DNA from: Thermus antranikianii DSM 12462
GTDB taxonomy: Bacteria; Deinococcota; Deinococci; Deinococcales; Thermaceae
Assembly: GCF_000423905.1 (NCBI RefSeq)
Contig: NZ_AUIW01000016.1
Location: 1 to 43,246 of the forward strand
DNA: 43,246 bases
Direction of reading: 5' to 3'
Shown: piece after piece, positions 7,182-15,639 of the stretch
How positions within the stretch are numbered: position 1 is the stretch's first letter
Layout of the letters: the number at the start of each line of letters is the position of its first letter
Translations under genes and position numbers: made by a program
Notes under the pieces: generated by a model
What the model saw: the letters and a program-made list of their open reading frames with translations, nothing else
Told to the model about the DNA's origin: nothing
The model's database searches: none

Positions 7182-8174
7182 ATGGTGCGCAGTCGCCCAA
7201 CCATTGAGGAGGTCGCCCGCCGCGCTGGGGTCTCGCCGGCCACCGTTTCCAGGGTGCTGAACGGCACAGCAAGGGTTTCCCGGGATAAGGTCCGGGCCGT
7301 CCTCGAGGCCGTGGAGGCGCTAGGCTACACTCCAAGCCCCCAGGCCCAGAGCCTAGCCAAGGGCCGCTCCTACGCGGTGGGAATCATCCTACCCGACTTC
7401 TCCAGCGCCTTTTACGGGCCCATCCTCGAGGCCATCACCCTGGAGCTGGAGTCCACCCCTTTCCGTCCCATCGCCGTACCCGGCCATTGGAGCCTGGTGC
7501 GGGAACTCGAGGCCCTGGACTTCCTCAAAGGGCACCGGGTGGAAGCCCTCCTACTTTTGGGAACTTCTTTGGAAAGCTCGGCCCTCAAGAACTTGGATAT
7601 GCCCGTACTGGCCTTCGGACAACCCCTGGAGGGACCCAGGGTATGGTCCTTAGTGCTGGACAATCGCCAAGCGGCCTACCGTGCCACCCGCTACCTCCTC
7701 GACAAGGGGCACCGGAAGATTGCCCACATTTCCAGCCACCGGGGAGGCATGGACATTCGCGAGCGGCTTCTTGGCTACCGCAAGGCCATGCGGGAAGCCG
7801 GCCTCGAGGTTCGGGTGGTCTACGGCAACCTTCAGGAAGACGGCGGATACAGGGCCACCCAGGAGCTTTTAAGCCGCTACCCCGACACCACGGCTATCTT
7901 TGCCGCAAACGACCAAACCGCCTTTGGGGCCAGGCTCTACCTCTTTGAACAGGGCGTGCGCGTACCCGAGGACATCTCCCTTGTGGGCTTCGACGACATT
8001 CCCTTGGCGGCTTATCACATTCCCCCCCTTACCACTGTCCGCCAGCCCGCAGGGGAGGTGGGCCATGCCCTTATAGAAGCCCTAAAAAACCTTCTTGAAG
8101 GAAAGGAGCCCCAATTCCCTTTCATCGCCTTGGACCTCGTGGAGCGGGCTTCGGTAAAGGAGGTGGGAACCTGA
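7182..8174 (+). CDS. LacI-family transcriptional repressor
   Basis: This 330-residue protein has a classic LacI N-terminal helix-turn-helix (TIEEVARRAGVSPATVSRVL, residues 7-26), the hinge-helix region ending near ALGYTPSPQAQSLAKGRS (about 48-66), and a periplasmic-binding-protein-like sugar-sensing domain with GIILPDFSSAFYGPI, ANDQTAFGARLYL and SLVGFDDIPLAAY. Length is normal. It is the first gene of a sugar-uptake and beta-glucosidase cluster, so its inducer is probably a beta-glucoside or a breakdown product (inference). Palindromes with the AGCGCT core on its own promoter and at the start of the next gene are its likely operators. Confidence 0.93.
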   Translation: MVRSRPTIEEVARRAGVSPATVSRVLNGTARVSRDKVRAVLEAVEALGYTPSPQAQSLAKGRSYAVGIILPDFSSAFYGPILEAITLELESTPFRPIAVPGHWSLVRELEALDFLKGHRVEALLLLGTSLESSALKNLDMPVLAFGQPLEGPRVWSLVLDNRQAAYRATRYLLDKGHRKIAHISSHRGGMDIRERLLGYRKAMREAGLEVRVVYGNLQEDGGYRATQELLSRYPDTTAIFAANDQTAFGARLYLFEQGVRVPEDISLVGFDDIPLAAYHIPPLTTVRQPAGEVGHALIEALKNLLEGKEPQFPFIALDLVERASVKEVGT

Positions 8175-8183
8175 GCTGAAAAA

Positions 8184-8198
8184 GGAAAGCGGGTTTCC
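8184..8198. repeat. Short inverted repeat between lacI and binding-protein gene
   Basis: GGAAA-GCGGG-TTTCC has 5-bp arms and sits 10 bases after the lacI stop codon. It resembles half sites of the neighbouring LacI palindromes but lacks the AGCGCT core, so it may be a weak operator or chance. Confidence 0.3.
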
Positions 8199-8262
8199 GT
8201 AGGGCCCAAAGGCAACTAGGACTTCAGCCGCCCTTGAGGCAAGCGAAAGAGGAGGTTTGCGT

Positions 8263-9567
8263 ATGCTTAAGAAAGCGCTTTCAACCCTTCTCTTCCTCCT
8301 GTCCGTTAGCTTTGGACAAAAGACCCTCGAGGTATGGATCATGCCCAACTCAGGCCAACCGGCAGAGGACTTCAAGGCCTTGGTAGCGCCATTTGAGCGG
8401 GCCAACAACGTGGAGGTTAAGGTTACGGTACTGGACTGGGGCGTGGCCTGGACCAGGATCACCGCCGCCGCCACGAGCGGGGTAGGCCCCGACATCACAC
8501 AACTGGGCACCACATGGGTGGGAGCTATAAGCGCCATGGGTGTTCTAGAGCCTCTGGACGATGTGCTCCAAGCTCTTGGCGGTCAACAAGCCTATCTCCC
8601 CGCTGTCTGGAACACCACCCGCCTGGCCGGATCCCGCCAGGCCACCGCCATGCCGTGGTTTTCCGAGCTCAGGGCCTTTTACTATCGCACCGACGCCCTG
8701 CGATCCGCCGGAATCAATCCCGCCCAGATGTTCTCCAGCTGGCAAAACTTCGAGGCGGGTTTGGAGCGCCTGGCCCGCTCCTCCTTCACCGACCCCGAAA
8801 CCAAGCAGCGCCTTTTCCCCTTTTGCACCGCGGGAAAGAACTCCTGGGATGTGCTCCATAACGCTGCTCCCTGGATATGGGGCGCCGGTGGAGATATCGT
8901 CAGACAGGTGGCTGGACGGTGGCAAAGCGCCTTGAACACCCCGGAGAGCCTGCAAGGCCTTTACTTCTTCCTCTCCCTAGCGCAGAAGGGCCTCATCCCC
9001 GCGGAAAGCCTGGAAAAGAACACCGCCCAGATTGAGGCCGACTTCCAAGCAGGCCGATGCGCCACCTTCGCCAGCGGTCCTTGGATGATCCAACGGGCTC
9101 AGGTACCCGAGGCCAAGGGAGGGTTCGCGGAACGGCCGGCCGCCAAGAACCTCGGCGTAGCCCCCTACCCTCCGGGTCCAAAGGGGCGTTACACCTTCTT
9201 TGGAGGCTCCAATCTGGCCATCTTCACCTTTTCCAAGAACAAGCCTCTGGCCAAGGAGCTTCTGAAGTACCTGGGTAGCCTCGAGGCCCAACTGGCCTAC
9301 GCTAGGGCTACCGGAATGTTGCCTGCTTTGCGGGCCGCTTGGAACGCTCCGGAAATCCAGGGTAACCCCCTAATGCGCACCTTTATCCAGGCCGCCCAGT
9401 TCGGGCGCACCTACCCGAGCCTGGCGGGGTGGGGCGGGGTTGAGAACCTGGCCGTCCAGCACCTGGGCATGGCCTGGGACCTGGTGGCCCAGAAGAAGCT
9501 CACCCAGGAAGGGCTTAAGGACCTCATGGACAAGGCCTCCAACGCCATCAACGGGGCCCTGAGGTAG
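8263..9567 (+). CDS. ABC transporter sugar-binding protein (family 1)
   Basis: This 434-residue extracellular solute-binding protein belongs to the MalE-like family 1. A signal peptide (MLKKALSTLLFLLSVSFG) ends before QKTLEVWIM and has no lipobox cysteine. Sugar-binding-protein signatures are VGPDITQLGTTWVG near residue 75, AMPWFSELRAFYYRTDAL near 130 and ASGPWMI near 270. ATG 8263 is chosen because AGAGGAGG (8248-8255) is 7 nt upstream; a TTG at 8257 is too close to it. It is followed by two permeases and a beta-glucosidase, suggesting beta-glucosides as substrate (inference). No ATP-binding subunit is encoded nearby. Confidence 0.92.
   Translation: MLKKALSTLLFLLSVSFGQKTLEVWIMPNSGQPAEDFKALVAPFERANNVEVKVTVLDWGVAWTRITAAATSGVGPDITQLGTTWVGAISAMGVLEPLDDVLQALGGQQAYLPAVWNTTRLAGSRQATAMPWFSELRAFYYRTDALRSAGINPAQMFSSWQNFEAGLERLARSSFTDPETKQRLFPFCTAGKNSWDVLHNAAPWIWGAGGDIVRQVAGRWQSALNTPESLQGLYFFLSLAQKGLIPAESLEKNTAQIEADFQAGRCATFASGPWMIQRAQVPEAKGGFAERPAAKNLGVAPYPPGPKGRYTFFGGSNLAIFTFSKNKPLAKELLKYLGSLEAQLAYARATGMLPALRAAWNAPEIQGNPLMRTFIQAAQFGRTYPSLAGWGGVENLAVQHLGMAWDLVAQKKLTQEGLKDLMDKASNAINGALR
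8271..8282. promoter_or_regulatory. Perfect LacI-type palindrome inside the gene start
   Basis: GAAAGCGCTTTC is a perfect 12-base palindrome starting six bases after the ATG codon of the binding-protein gene, coding for part of KKALS. It shares the AGCGCT core with the operator on the lacI promoter. A repressor bound here would act as a roadblock or join a loop to the upstream site about 1.1 kb away. Confidence 0.6.
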
Positions 9568-9569
9568 CA

Positions 9570-9598
9570 AAGGGAAGGGGGCAAAGCCCCCTTCCCTT
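9570..9598 (+). terminator. Strong hairpin between binding protein and first permease
   Basis: A perfect 13-bp stem (AAGGGAAGGGGGC with its complement) closes an AAA loop two bases after the binding-protein stop codon. There is no U-run. Such hairpins after binding-protein genes are known to stabilise the upstream mRNA and reduce read-through into the permeases, giving an excess of binding protein. Confidence 0.75.
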
Positions 9599-9610
9599 AT
9601 CCCCTAGACC

Positions 9611-10531
9611 ATGGCTCACCTTTGGAAGAAACACGGTCTAGCCTACCTTTTCGTCGCCCCTGCCATTCTGGGCATGCTCCTCGTCCACTACGGGCCCATG
9701 CTTCAAGGCATCTATATGGGTTTCCTGGACCTCCGCCTGGAAACCCTGCGCCTCTACCTCTCCGCCCCTTTTGTAGGGTTCGCCAATTTCCAGGAGATTC
9801 TCTTCGACCCAAGCTCCACCTTCCGTACCGGCTTCGTCCACGCGGTACGCACCACCCTCCTTTACGCATTGGCCGTAAACACCTTGACCTTATCCCTTGG
9901 CCTCCTCATGGCCCACGTGCTCAACCGCCCCCTGGTGGTGCGGGGTCTACTCCGCACCCTTTTCCTCCTCCCCTGGGTAGTGCCCAGCTATGTGGTGGGA
10001 TTGTTGTGGGGCTTCATGTGGCTTAAGAACGGCGTCATCAACACCCTCCTGGTGGAAATCCTTCGTCTCCTACCGGAAAAACCCCATTGGCTCATCGGAC
10101 CCCTGACCTTCGTCGCCATCGTTCTGCCCACCGTCTGGCGGAGCTGGCCCTTCGTAATGGTCACCTACCTCGCGGCCCTCCAGAGCATTCCTCAGGAGCT
10201 TTACGAAGCAGCCCGGGTAGACGGGGCCACTCCCTGGCAGCGGTTCCGCTTTATCACCTGGCCCTACCTTCGCCCTGTAACGGCCATCCTCCTCCTCTAC
10301 GGGCTCCTGGGCACCCTCTACAGTTTCAACATCGTCTACATGATGTTCGGCCACGGGGCTGGCTACCCCGGGGAATGGGGGGACCTTCTTATGACCAACC
10401 TCTTTCGCAACACCTTCGGCATGTGGAACTTCGGACTGGGCGCAGCGGCCAGCACCCTTTATATGCTCCTTACCTTGGCCCTCATCCTATTGTGGTATCG
10501 CGCTTTCCACGAGGACCTGAGAGCGAGGTGA
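9611..10531 (+). CDS. ABC sugar transporter permease 1 (MalF type)
   Basis: This 306-residue inner-membrane permease has about six helices and the ATPase-contact EAA loop EAARVDGATPWQRFRFITWP (about residues 198-217). It is one half of the membrane channel with the next gene, and both belong to the carbohydrate-uptake-1 group. The ATG at 9611 lacks a good ribosome site and lies 12 nt after the hairpin, consistent with lower expression than the binding protein. It ends 2 bases before the second permease begins. Confidence 0.93.
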   Translation: MAHLWKKHGLAYLFVAPAILGMLLVHYGPMLQGIYMGFLDLRLETLRLYLSAPFVGFANFQEILFDPSSTFRTGFVHAVRTTLLYALAVNTLTLSLGLLMAHVLNRPLVVRGLLRTLFLLPWVVPSYVVGLLWGFMWLKNGVINTLLVEILRLLPEKPHWLIGPLTFVAIVLPTVWRSWPFVMVTYLAALQSIPQELYEAARVDGATPWQRFRFITWPYLRPVTAILLLYGLLGTLYSFNIVYMMFGHGAGYPGEWGDLLMTNLFRNTFGMWNFGLGAAASTLYMLLTLALILLWYRAFHEDLRAR

Positions 10532-10533
10532 AC

Positions 10534-11391
10534 ATGCGCGAGGAACGGTGGGTAACCTACGGCGCATGGGTGGTGCTCGTCCTGATCCTCACGCTGCAGC
10601 TTTTCCCTATCGCCTGGATGGTCAATACCTCCCTAATGACCCAGCTGGAGGCCGCCACAGGAAGCCTCCTACCCAAAACACCCCGATGGGAGAACTACTT
10701 GGACATCTGGAGGGTTCTGCCCTTCTTTCATTACCTGAAAAACTCCCTCCTCGTCTGCTCGCTCACCACCCTCTTCGCCTTGGGGATAGCTACCCTGGCG
10801 GGCTATGCCCTGGCTCGCTTTCGCTTCCCCGGAGCGGAACTCTTCGGGGGAAGCGTTCTCCTCACCCAGGTCATCCCGGGCATTCTCTTCCTCATTCCCA
10901 TCTACATCATGTACATTGCCTTTCAAAACTGGGTCCGGCAGGCCCTTGGCCTCGAGATCCGCTTAGTCGGCACCTACCCGGGTCTTATCCTGACCTACAC
11001 CGCCTTCTTTGTTCCCATTAGCATCTGGATCTTGAGGGGGTTCTTCGCTTCCATTCCCAAGGAACTGGAAGAAGCGGCCCTGGTGGACGGGGCTACCCCC
11101 TTTCAGGCCTTCCGCCAAGTCATCCTTCCCCTGGCCCTCCCCGGAATCGCTGCCACCGCAGTTTACATCTTCCTCACCGCTTGGGATGAGCTTCTCTTCG
11201 CGCAAATCCTCACCAACGAGGCCACCGCCACCATCCCCGTGGGCATTCGTAACTTCGTGGGCAACTACCAAAACCGTTACGACCTGGTCATGGCCGCTGC
11301 CACAGTGGCCACGCTCCCCGTGCTCGTTCTCTTCTTCTTGGTGCAGCGGTGGCTGATCCAAGGGCTAACCGCTGGGGCGGTGAAAGGATGA
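10534..11391 (+). CDS. ABC sugar transporter permease 2 (MalG type)
   Basis: This 285-residue permease has six helices and an EAA loop EAALVDGATPFQAFRQVILP (about residues 183-202). MalG-type marks include NSLLVCSLTTLFALGIATLAGYALARFRFPG in the first helices and TAWDELLFAQILT near the end. The start at ATG 10534 is chosen because GAGAGCGAGG lies just before it and the upstream frame is inside the first permease. It pairs with the MalF-type protein and needs an ATPase encoded elsewhere. Confidence 0.93.
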   Translation: MREERWVTYGAWVVLVLILTLQLFPIAWMVNTSLMTQLEAATGSLLPKTPRWENYLDIWRVLPFFHYLKNSLLVCSLTTLFALGIATLAGYALARFRFPGAELFGGSVLLTQVIPGILFLIPIYIMYIAFQNWVRQALGLEIRLVGTYPGLILTYTAFFVPISIWILRGFFASIPKELEEAALVDGATPFQAFRQVILPLALPGIAATAVYIFLTAWDELLFAQILTNEATATIPVGIRNFVGNYQNRYDLVMAAATVATLPVLVLFFLVQRWLIQGLTAGAVKG

Positions 11392-11562
11392 GGAAAGCCC
11401 CTGCGCACCCCTACCCTCGCCGCGCCCAGCCTCCCTTCCAACCGGAAATCCCCGGCTGGAACCTGGGTCCAACCCTCCCTCCCCAAACCCAACCCCACCC
11501 CGTGCCCAGGTCCCAGGCGGGGAAGGGCTTCCTGCTCACCTCAAACTAAAAGGAGGTTGACC
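11392..11562 (+). other. C-rich, G-poor leader between permease 2 and beta-glucosidase
   Basis: This 171-base gap contains a strikingly C-rich, G-poor tract, densest at about 11469-11505, of the kind that Rho factor can load on. A 53-codon frame starting at ATG 11388 overlaps the permease stop and runs to 11549, but it is proline-rich and unlike a protein. The gap ends with AGGAGG at 11551-11556 serving the glucosidase. Confidence 0.4.
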
Positions 11563-12858
11563 GTGAACGCGAACTCCTTCTTGTTTGGCGTGGCCACCAG
11601 CGCGTACCAGATCGAGGGCAGCACCAAAGAGGATGGGCGTGGGCCCTCCATATGGGACGCCTTTGCCCAGCGAAAGGGTACCATTCGTGACGGCAGTACG
11701 GGCGAACCCGCTTGTGACCACTACCGCCGCTGGCGGGAGGACCTTGCCCTAATGAAGGAACTGGGTATAGGGGCCTACCGCTTCTCGATAGCCTGGCCGA
11801 GGGTTCTCCCGGAAGGGAAGGGGCGAGTGAACCCCAAGGGCCTTGCCTTCTACGACCGGCTGGTGGATGGGCTCTTGGAAGCTGGGATTACCCCTTTTAT
11901 CACCTTGTACCACTGGGATCTGCCCCTGGCCCTTGAGCAACGGGGAGGGTGGCGAAGCCGGGAAACCGCTTACGCCTTCGCCCAGTATGCGGAGCTCGTC
12001 GCAAGAAGCCTGGGAGACAGGGTCCCTTTCTTTGCCACCTTGAACGAACCCTGGTGCAGCGCTTTCCTGGGGCACTTTACCGGAGAACACGCTCCAGGTC
12101 TCCGCAACCTCGAGGCAGCCCTTCGAAGCGCCCACCACCTGCTCCTAGCGCATGGCCTCGCCGTGAAGGCCCTCCGCGCATCTGGGGCAAGGCAGGTGGG
12201 CATCGTCCTTAACTTTACCCATATAGAAGGAGAGGACAGGGAAGCCGTGGCACGGGCGGACGCTTACCATAATCGCTTTTTCCTGGATCCACTCCTGGGC
12301 CTCGGCTACCCCCAGGGGATCTTCTTGGCGGAGCATCCGATGCCTATCCAGCCGGGTGACATGGAAATCATTGCGGCACCCATCGACTTCCTCGGGGTGA
12401 ACTACTACACCCGGGCCAGGGTGGCCCCAGGCGAGGGGCTATACCCTGTGCGCTATCTTCCCCCCAAGGAAGCCACCACCAGCATGGGTTGGGAGGTGTA
12501 CCCCGAGGGTTTATACCTGCTCTTACGGCGCCTTTCGCAAACGACCCCCTGGCCCCTTTACGTTACCGAAAACGGCGCCGCCTACCCTGACCGCTGGCGG
12601 GGAGAAGAGGTGGTGGAAGATCCCGAACGGGTTGCCTACCTTCAAGCCCACCTCGAGGCCACCTTGAAGGCTAGAAGGGAAGGTGGGGATATCCGTGGGT
12701 ACTTTGTCTGGAGCCTTCTCGACAATTTTGAATGGGCTCAAGGCTACACGCAACGCTTTGGCCTTTTCTATGTGGACTACCCAAGCCAGCGTCGCATACC
12801 CAAGCGAAGCGCCCTCTGGTACCAAAAACGCATCGCCGAGATCACCGCTGATCCCTGA
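11563..12858 (+). CDS. bglA: Beta-glucosidase/beta-glycosidase, GH family 1
   Basis: This protein of about 431 residues is a (beta/alpha)8-barrel glycosidase cleaving beta-glucosides and probably beta-galactosides and beta-fucosides. The acid/base glutamate is in TLNEP (E162 from this start) and the nucleophile in YVTENGAAY (E336). N-terminal FLFGVATSAYQIEGS and C-terminal GYFVWSLLDNFEWAQGY are standard GH1 marks. It appears close to the thermostable beta-glycosidase of T. thermophilus, whose catalytic residues I recall as E164 and E338; starting two codons earlier at TTG 11557 would restore that numbering, but that codon abuts the AGGAGG, so GTG 11563 with 6-nt spacing is given. No signal peptide: it acts on imported sugars. 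Confidence 0.95.
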   Translation: MNANSFLFGVATSAYQIEGSTKEDGRGPSIWDAFAQRKGTIRDGSTGEPACDHYRRWREDLALMKELGIGAYRFSIAWPRVLPEGKGRVNPKGLAFYDRLVDGLLEAGITPFITLYHWDLPLALEQRGGWRSRETAYAFAQYAELVARSLGDRVPFFATLNEPWCSAFLGHFTGEHAPGLRNLEAALRSAHHLLLAHGLAVKALRASGARQVGIVLNFTHIEGEDREAVARADAYHNRFFLDPLLGLGYPQGIFLAEHPMPIQPGDMEIIAAPIDFLGVNYYTRARVAPGEGLYPVRYLPPKEATTSMGWEVYPEGLYLLLRRLSQTTPWPLYVTENGAAYPDRWRGEEVVEDPERVAYLQAHLEATLKARREGGDIRGYFVWSLLDNFEWAQGYTQRFGLFYVDYPSQRRIPKRSALWYQKRIAEITADP

Positions 12859-12880
12859 AAACTCCCTGGGTTAAAGAGCC

Positions 12881-12910
12881 AAGCCCAGGGGGGTAAGCCC
12901 CCCTGGGCTT
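12881..12910. terminator. Bidirectional terminator between bglA and ppdK
   Basis: AAGCCCAGGGGGG pairs perfectly with its complement across a TAAG loop, a 13-bp stem, between two convergent genes. No long U-tract follows on either strand, but position and stem strength fit a shared terminator. Confidence 0.75.
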
Positions 12911-12924
12911 CCTTCAGGTTTCGG

Positions 12925-15531
12925 TCAGGTGCCAGCGTACCTCGAGGCCCGAAGCCCCGCCTGGGCTGCGGCAAGCCGGGCGATAAGCACCCTGAAGGGG
13001 CTCGCCGAGGTGTAATCCAGGAGGTCGGCCACAAAGGCCACGCTGCGGGCCTCGCCCCCATGTTCCCCGCAAAGCCCTACCTTAAGCCTGGGGTTAGCCC
13101 GCTTCCCTTCCTGCACCGCAAGCCGAAGAAGCCTTCCCACCCCCTTCTCGTCCAGGCGCTCCGTGGGGTCGAAGGGGAAAAGCCCTTCCTCCACGTACTG
13201 GGGCAGGAACTTCCCGGCATCGTCCCGGGAAAGACCAAAGGCCATCTGGGTGAGGTCGTTGGTGCCAAAGCTGAAAAAGTCCACCAAGGGAGCGATCTCC
13301 GAAGCCAGGAGGGCCGCCCTTGGAGTCTCGATCATGGTGCCGAAGGGGATGGGGCCGTACTCCCGGAAAAGCTCCTCCGCCAGGGCCTTGGCCCTTTCCA
13401 CCTCCTTGGGATCCGCCACCAGGGGAACCATGACCTCCGGGCGGGGATCAAAACCCTCTTCCCTTAGCTCCTTGGCCGCCTCCAGGAGGGCCCGGAGCTG
13501 CATGCGGAAGATGCCCGGCCTGAGGAGCAAAAGCCGGATGCCCCGAAAGCCCAGCATGGGGTTCTGCTCCGCCAGGGCCTTGGCCCGCTCCCAAAGGGCC
13601 TTGGCCTCCTCGTCCCCGGCCTCCGCCTGCGCCTTCAGTTCCTCGAGGGAGGGCAGGAACTCGTGGAGGGGAGGATCCAGGAGGCGTACGGTCACCGGGA
13701 GGCCATCCATGGCCTTGAGGATGCCCTTGAAGTCCTCCTTTTGGAAGACGAAAAGCCGCTCCAAGGCCTCGGCTTCCTCCTCCGGGGTGCGGGCCAGGAT
13801 CAATCGCCGAACCCAAGGCAGGCGTTCCTCCTGGAAAAACATGTGCTCGGTACGGCAAAGCCCGATCCCCTCGGCGCCGAAAGCCCGGGCCCTTTGGGCA
13901 TCCAGGGGGGTATCGGCGTTGGCCCTGACCCCCAGGGAACGGTGAGGCTCCGCCCAGGAAAGAAGCTTATGCAAAAGCTCCTCCTCGGCCGCTTCAGCCA
14001 GGGGCACCGCTCCCAGGTAAACCTCCCCGGTGCTCCCGTCCAGGGTAAGCAGCTCCCCCTCCCGGATCTCCAGGCCGTCCACCCAGGCCCGACCTTCCTC
14101 GGGAACCACCCTCAAGGCTTCCGCCCCCACCACCGCCGGCACCCCCAGGCCCCGGGCCACCACCGCCGCATGGGAGGTCAAGCCCCCCCGGGCGGTGAGG
14201 ATTCCCTTGGAAAGGTACATGCCGGTGATGTCCTCGGGGGTGGTTTCCGGGCGCACCAGGATGGTGGGAAGCCCTTGAGCGGCGTAGCGCTCCGCCGCCT
14301 CGTTGCTGAAGACCGCATGGCCGAACGCCGCCCCTGGGCTTGCGGGAAGGCCCCGCAGAATGGGCTTGGGAGCCTTCTCCCGGTCCACGGTGGGCTTGAG
14401 GAGGCCGGGCAGGGCGTTGGCCTCCACCCGGAGCACGGCCTCCTCCTTGCTGATCAGGCCCTCCTCCGCCATCTCCACGGCGATGCGCACCGCGGCCTGG
14501 GCCGTGCGCTTGCCGGAGCGGGTTTGGAGCAGGTAGAGCCTCCCCCGTTCCACGGTGAACTCAAAATCCTGCATGTCGCGGAAGTGGCGCTCCAAGAGGT
14601 GGGCCACCCGCTCGATCTCCCTATAGAGCTCGGGGGCGTACTCCTTGAGGCGGGAAAGGGGCTCGGGGGTGCGGATACCCGCCACCACATCCTCACCCTG
14701 GGCGTTCCGGAGATATTCCCCGTAGAGGCCCTTCTCCCCGGTGGCGGGGTTACGGGTAAAGCCTACCCCGGTCCCCGAGTCCTCCCCGAGGTTCCCGTAG
14801 ACCATGGCCTGGACCACCACCGCCGTGCCCAGGTCCTCCGGAATGCCGTAGATGCGGCGGTAGGTTTTGGCCCGGGGATTCAGCCAGCTGCGGAAGACCG
14901 CCTCGATGGCCCCTTGCAGCTGAAGCCAGGGGTCCATGGGGAAGGGCGTACCCCGCTCTTGCAGGTGGCGCAGGTATTGGAAGGAAAGCGCCTCGAGGTC
15001 CTCGGGGGAAAGCTCCGTGTCGCTTTGCACACCCCGCTTCTCCTTCAAGGCAGAGAGCATGCCCTCAAAGACCTCCGCCCTCTCCCCCAAGACCACCTCC
15101 CCGTACATGGAAAGGAGCCTTCTGAAGGCATCCCAAGCGAAGCGGGGATTCCCCGTAGCCCGGGCCAGGCTTTCTACTCCTTCCAAGGAGAGGCCCAGGT
15201 TGAGGATGGTGTCCATCATCCCGGGCATGGACACCGGGGCCCCGCTCCGCACAGAAACCAAAAGGGGAGGGGTGCTCCCCTCCCCTTTGCCGAAGCGCTT
15301 GCCTACTAGGCCCTCGAGGGCCGCCAGCTTGGCCCGGACCTCCTCCCACAGGCCCGGCACCGCCCCCTCCTTGAGGAAGCGGCGGCAAGCCTCCGTGGTG
15401 ATAATGAGGGCCGGGGGGACGGGAAGCCCCGCCTGGGCCATCTCCACCAGCCCAAACCCCTTGCCACCCAAGAGGTCCCGGGAAAGGCCCCGGGCTTCGG
15501 AAAGGAGATACACCTGCGTGCGCGTACCCAC
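12925..15531 (-). CDS. ppdK: Pyruvate, phosphate dikinase
   Basis: This 868-residue enzyme interconverts pyruvate + ATP + phosphate and phosphoenolpyruvate + AMP + PPi. The N-terminal ATP-grasp domain includes GGKGFGLVEMAQAGLPVP (about 22-39), SVRSGAPVSMPGMMDTILNLG (about 93-113) and the DFEFTVERGRLYLLQTRSGKRT segment. The phosphohistidine domain has GGLTSHAAVVARG near residue 450. The C-terminal PEP/pyruvate barrel has GIGLCRTEHMFF, FSFGTNDLTQM and the GLCGEHGG catalytic cysteine loop. Length matches the family, so it is complete. It starts at GTG 15531 and stands alone, facing the MFS/cobalamin genes divergently. It probably serves gluconeogenic PEP formation during growth on acids (inference). 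Confidence 0.96.
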   Translation of the reverse strand: MGTRTQVYLLSEARGLSRDLLGGKGFGLVEMAQAGLPVPPALIITTEACRRFLKEGAVPGLWEEVRAKLAALEGLVGKRFGKGEGSTPPLLVSVRSGAPVSMPGMMDTILNLGLSLEGVESLARATGNPRFAWDAFRRLLSMYGEVVLGERAEVFEGMLSALKEKRGVQSDTELSPEDLEALSFQYLRHLQERGTPFPMDPWLQLQGAIEAVFRSWLNPRAKTYRRIYGIPEDLGTAVVVQAMVYGNLGEDSGTGVGFTRNPATGEKGLYGEYLRNAQGEDVVAGIRTPEPLSRLKEYAPELYREIERVAHLLERHFRDMQDFEFTVERGRLYLLQTRSGKRTAQAAVRIAVEMAEEGLISKEEAVLRVEANALPGLLKPTVDREKAPKPILRGLPASPGAAFGHAVFSNEAAERYAAQGLPTILVRPETTPEDITGMYLSKGILTARGGLTSHAAVVARGLGVPAVVGAEALRVVPEEGRAWVDGLEIREGELLTLDGSTGEVYLGAVPLAEAAEEELLHKLLSWAEPHRSLGVRANADTPLDAQRARAFGAEGIGLCRTEHMFFQEERLPWVRRLILARTPEEEAEALERLFVFQKEDFKGILKAMDGLPVTVRLLDPPLHEFLPSLEELKAQAEAGDEEAKALWERAKALAEQNPMLGFRGIRLLLLRPGIFRMQLRALLEAAKELREEGFDPRPEVMVPLVADPKEVERAKALAEELFREYGPIPFGTMIETPRAALLASEIAPLVDFFSFGTNDLTQMAFGLSRDDAGKFLPQYVEEGLFPFDPTERLDEKGVGRLLRLAVQEGKRANPRLKVGLCGEHGGEARSVAFVADLLDYTSASPFRVLIARLAAAQAGLRASRYAGT

Positions 15532-15639
15532 GCCCCTAGTTTCCCCCGGGGCATGGAAACGTGGAAAGGTGTAAGGCCCGGAGGTCTACACCGCTTCGTG
15601 CCCTACCCACCCTGGCCCGGTTATGGGTAGGCTTTTCCC

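Noticed and set aside
11388-11549. 53-codon frame starting on the permease 2 stop codon
   Set aside because: Proline-rich, no recognisable fold, and better explained as a C-rich untranslated gap.
13663-15309. A 548-codon open frame antisense to pyruvate phosphate dikinase
   Set aside because: Long antisense frames arise here because high GC at third positions removes stops; its translation is Gly/His/Pro/Leu-rich with no domain, while the ppdK strand matches its family along the whole length.
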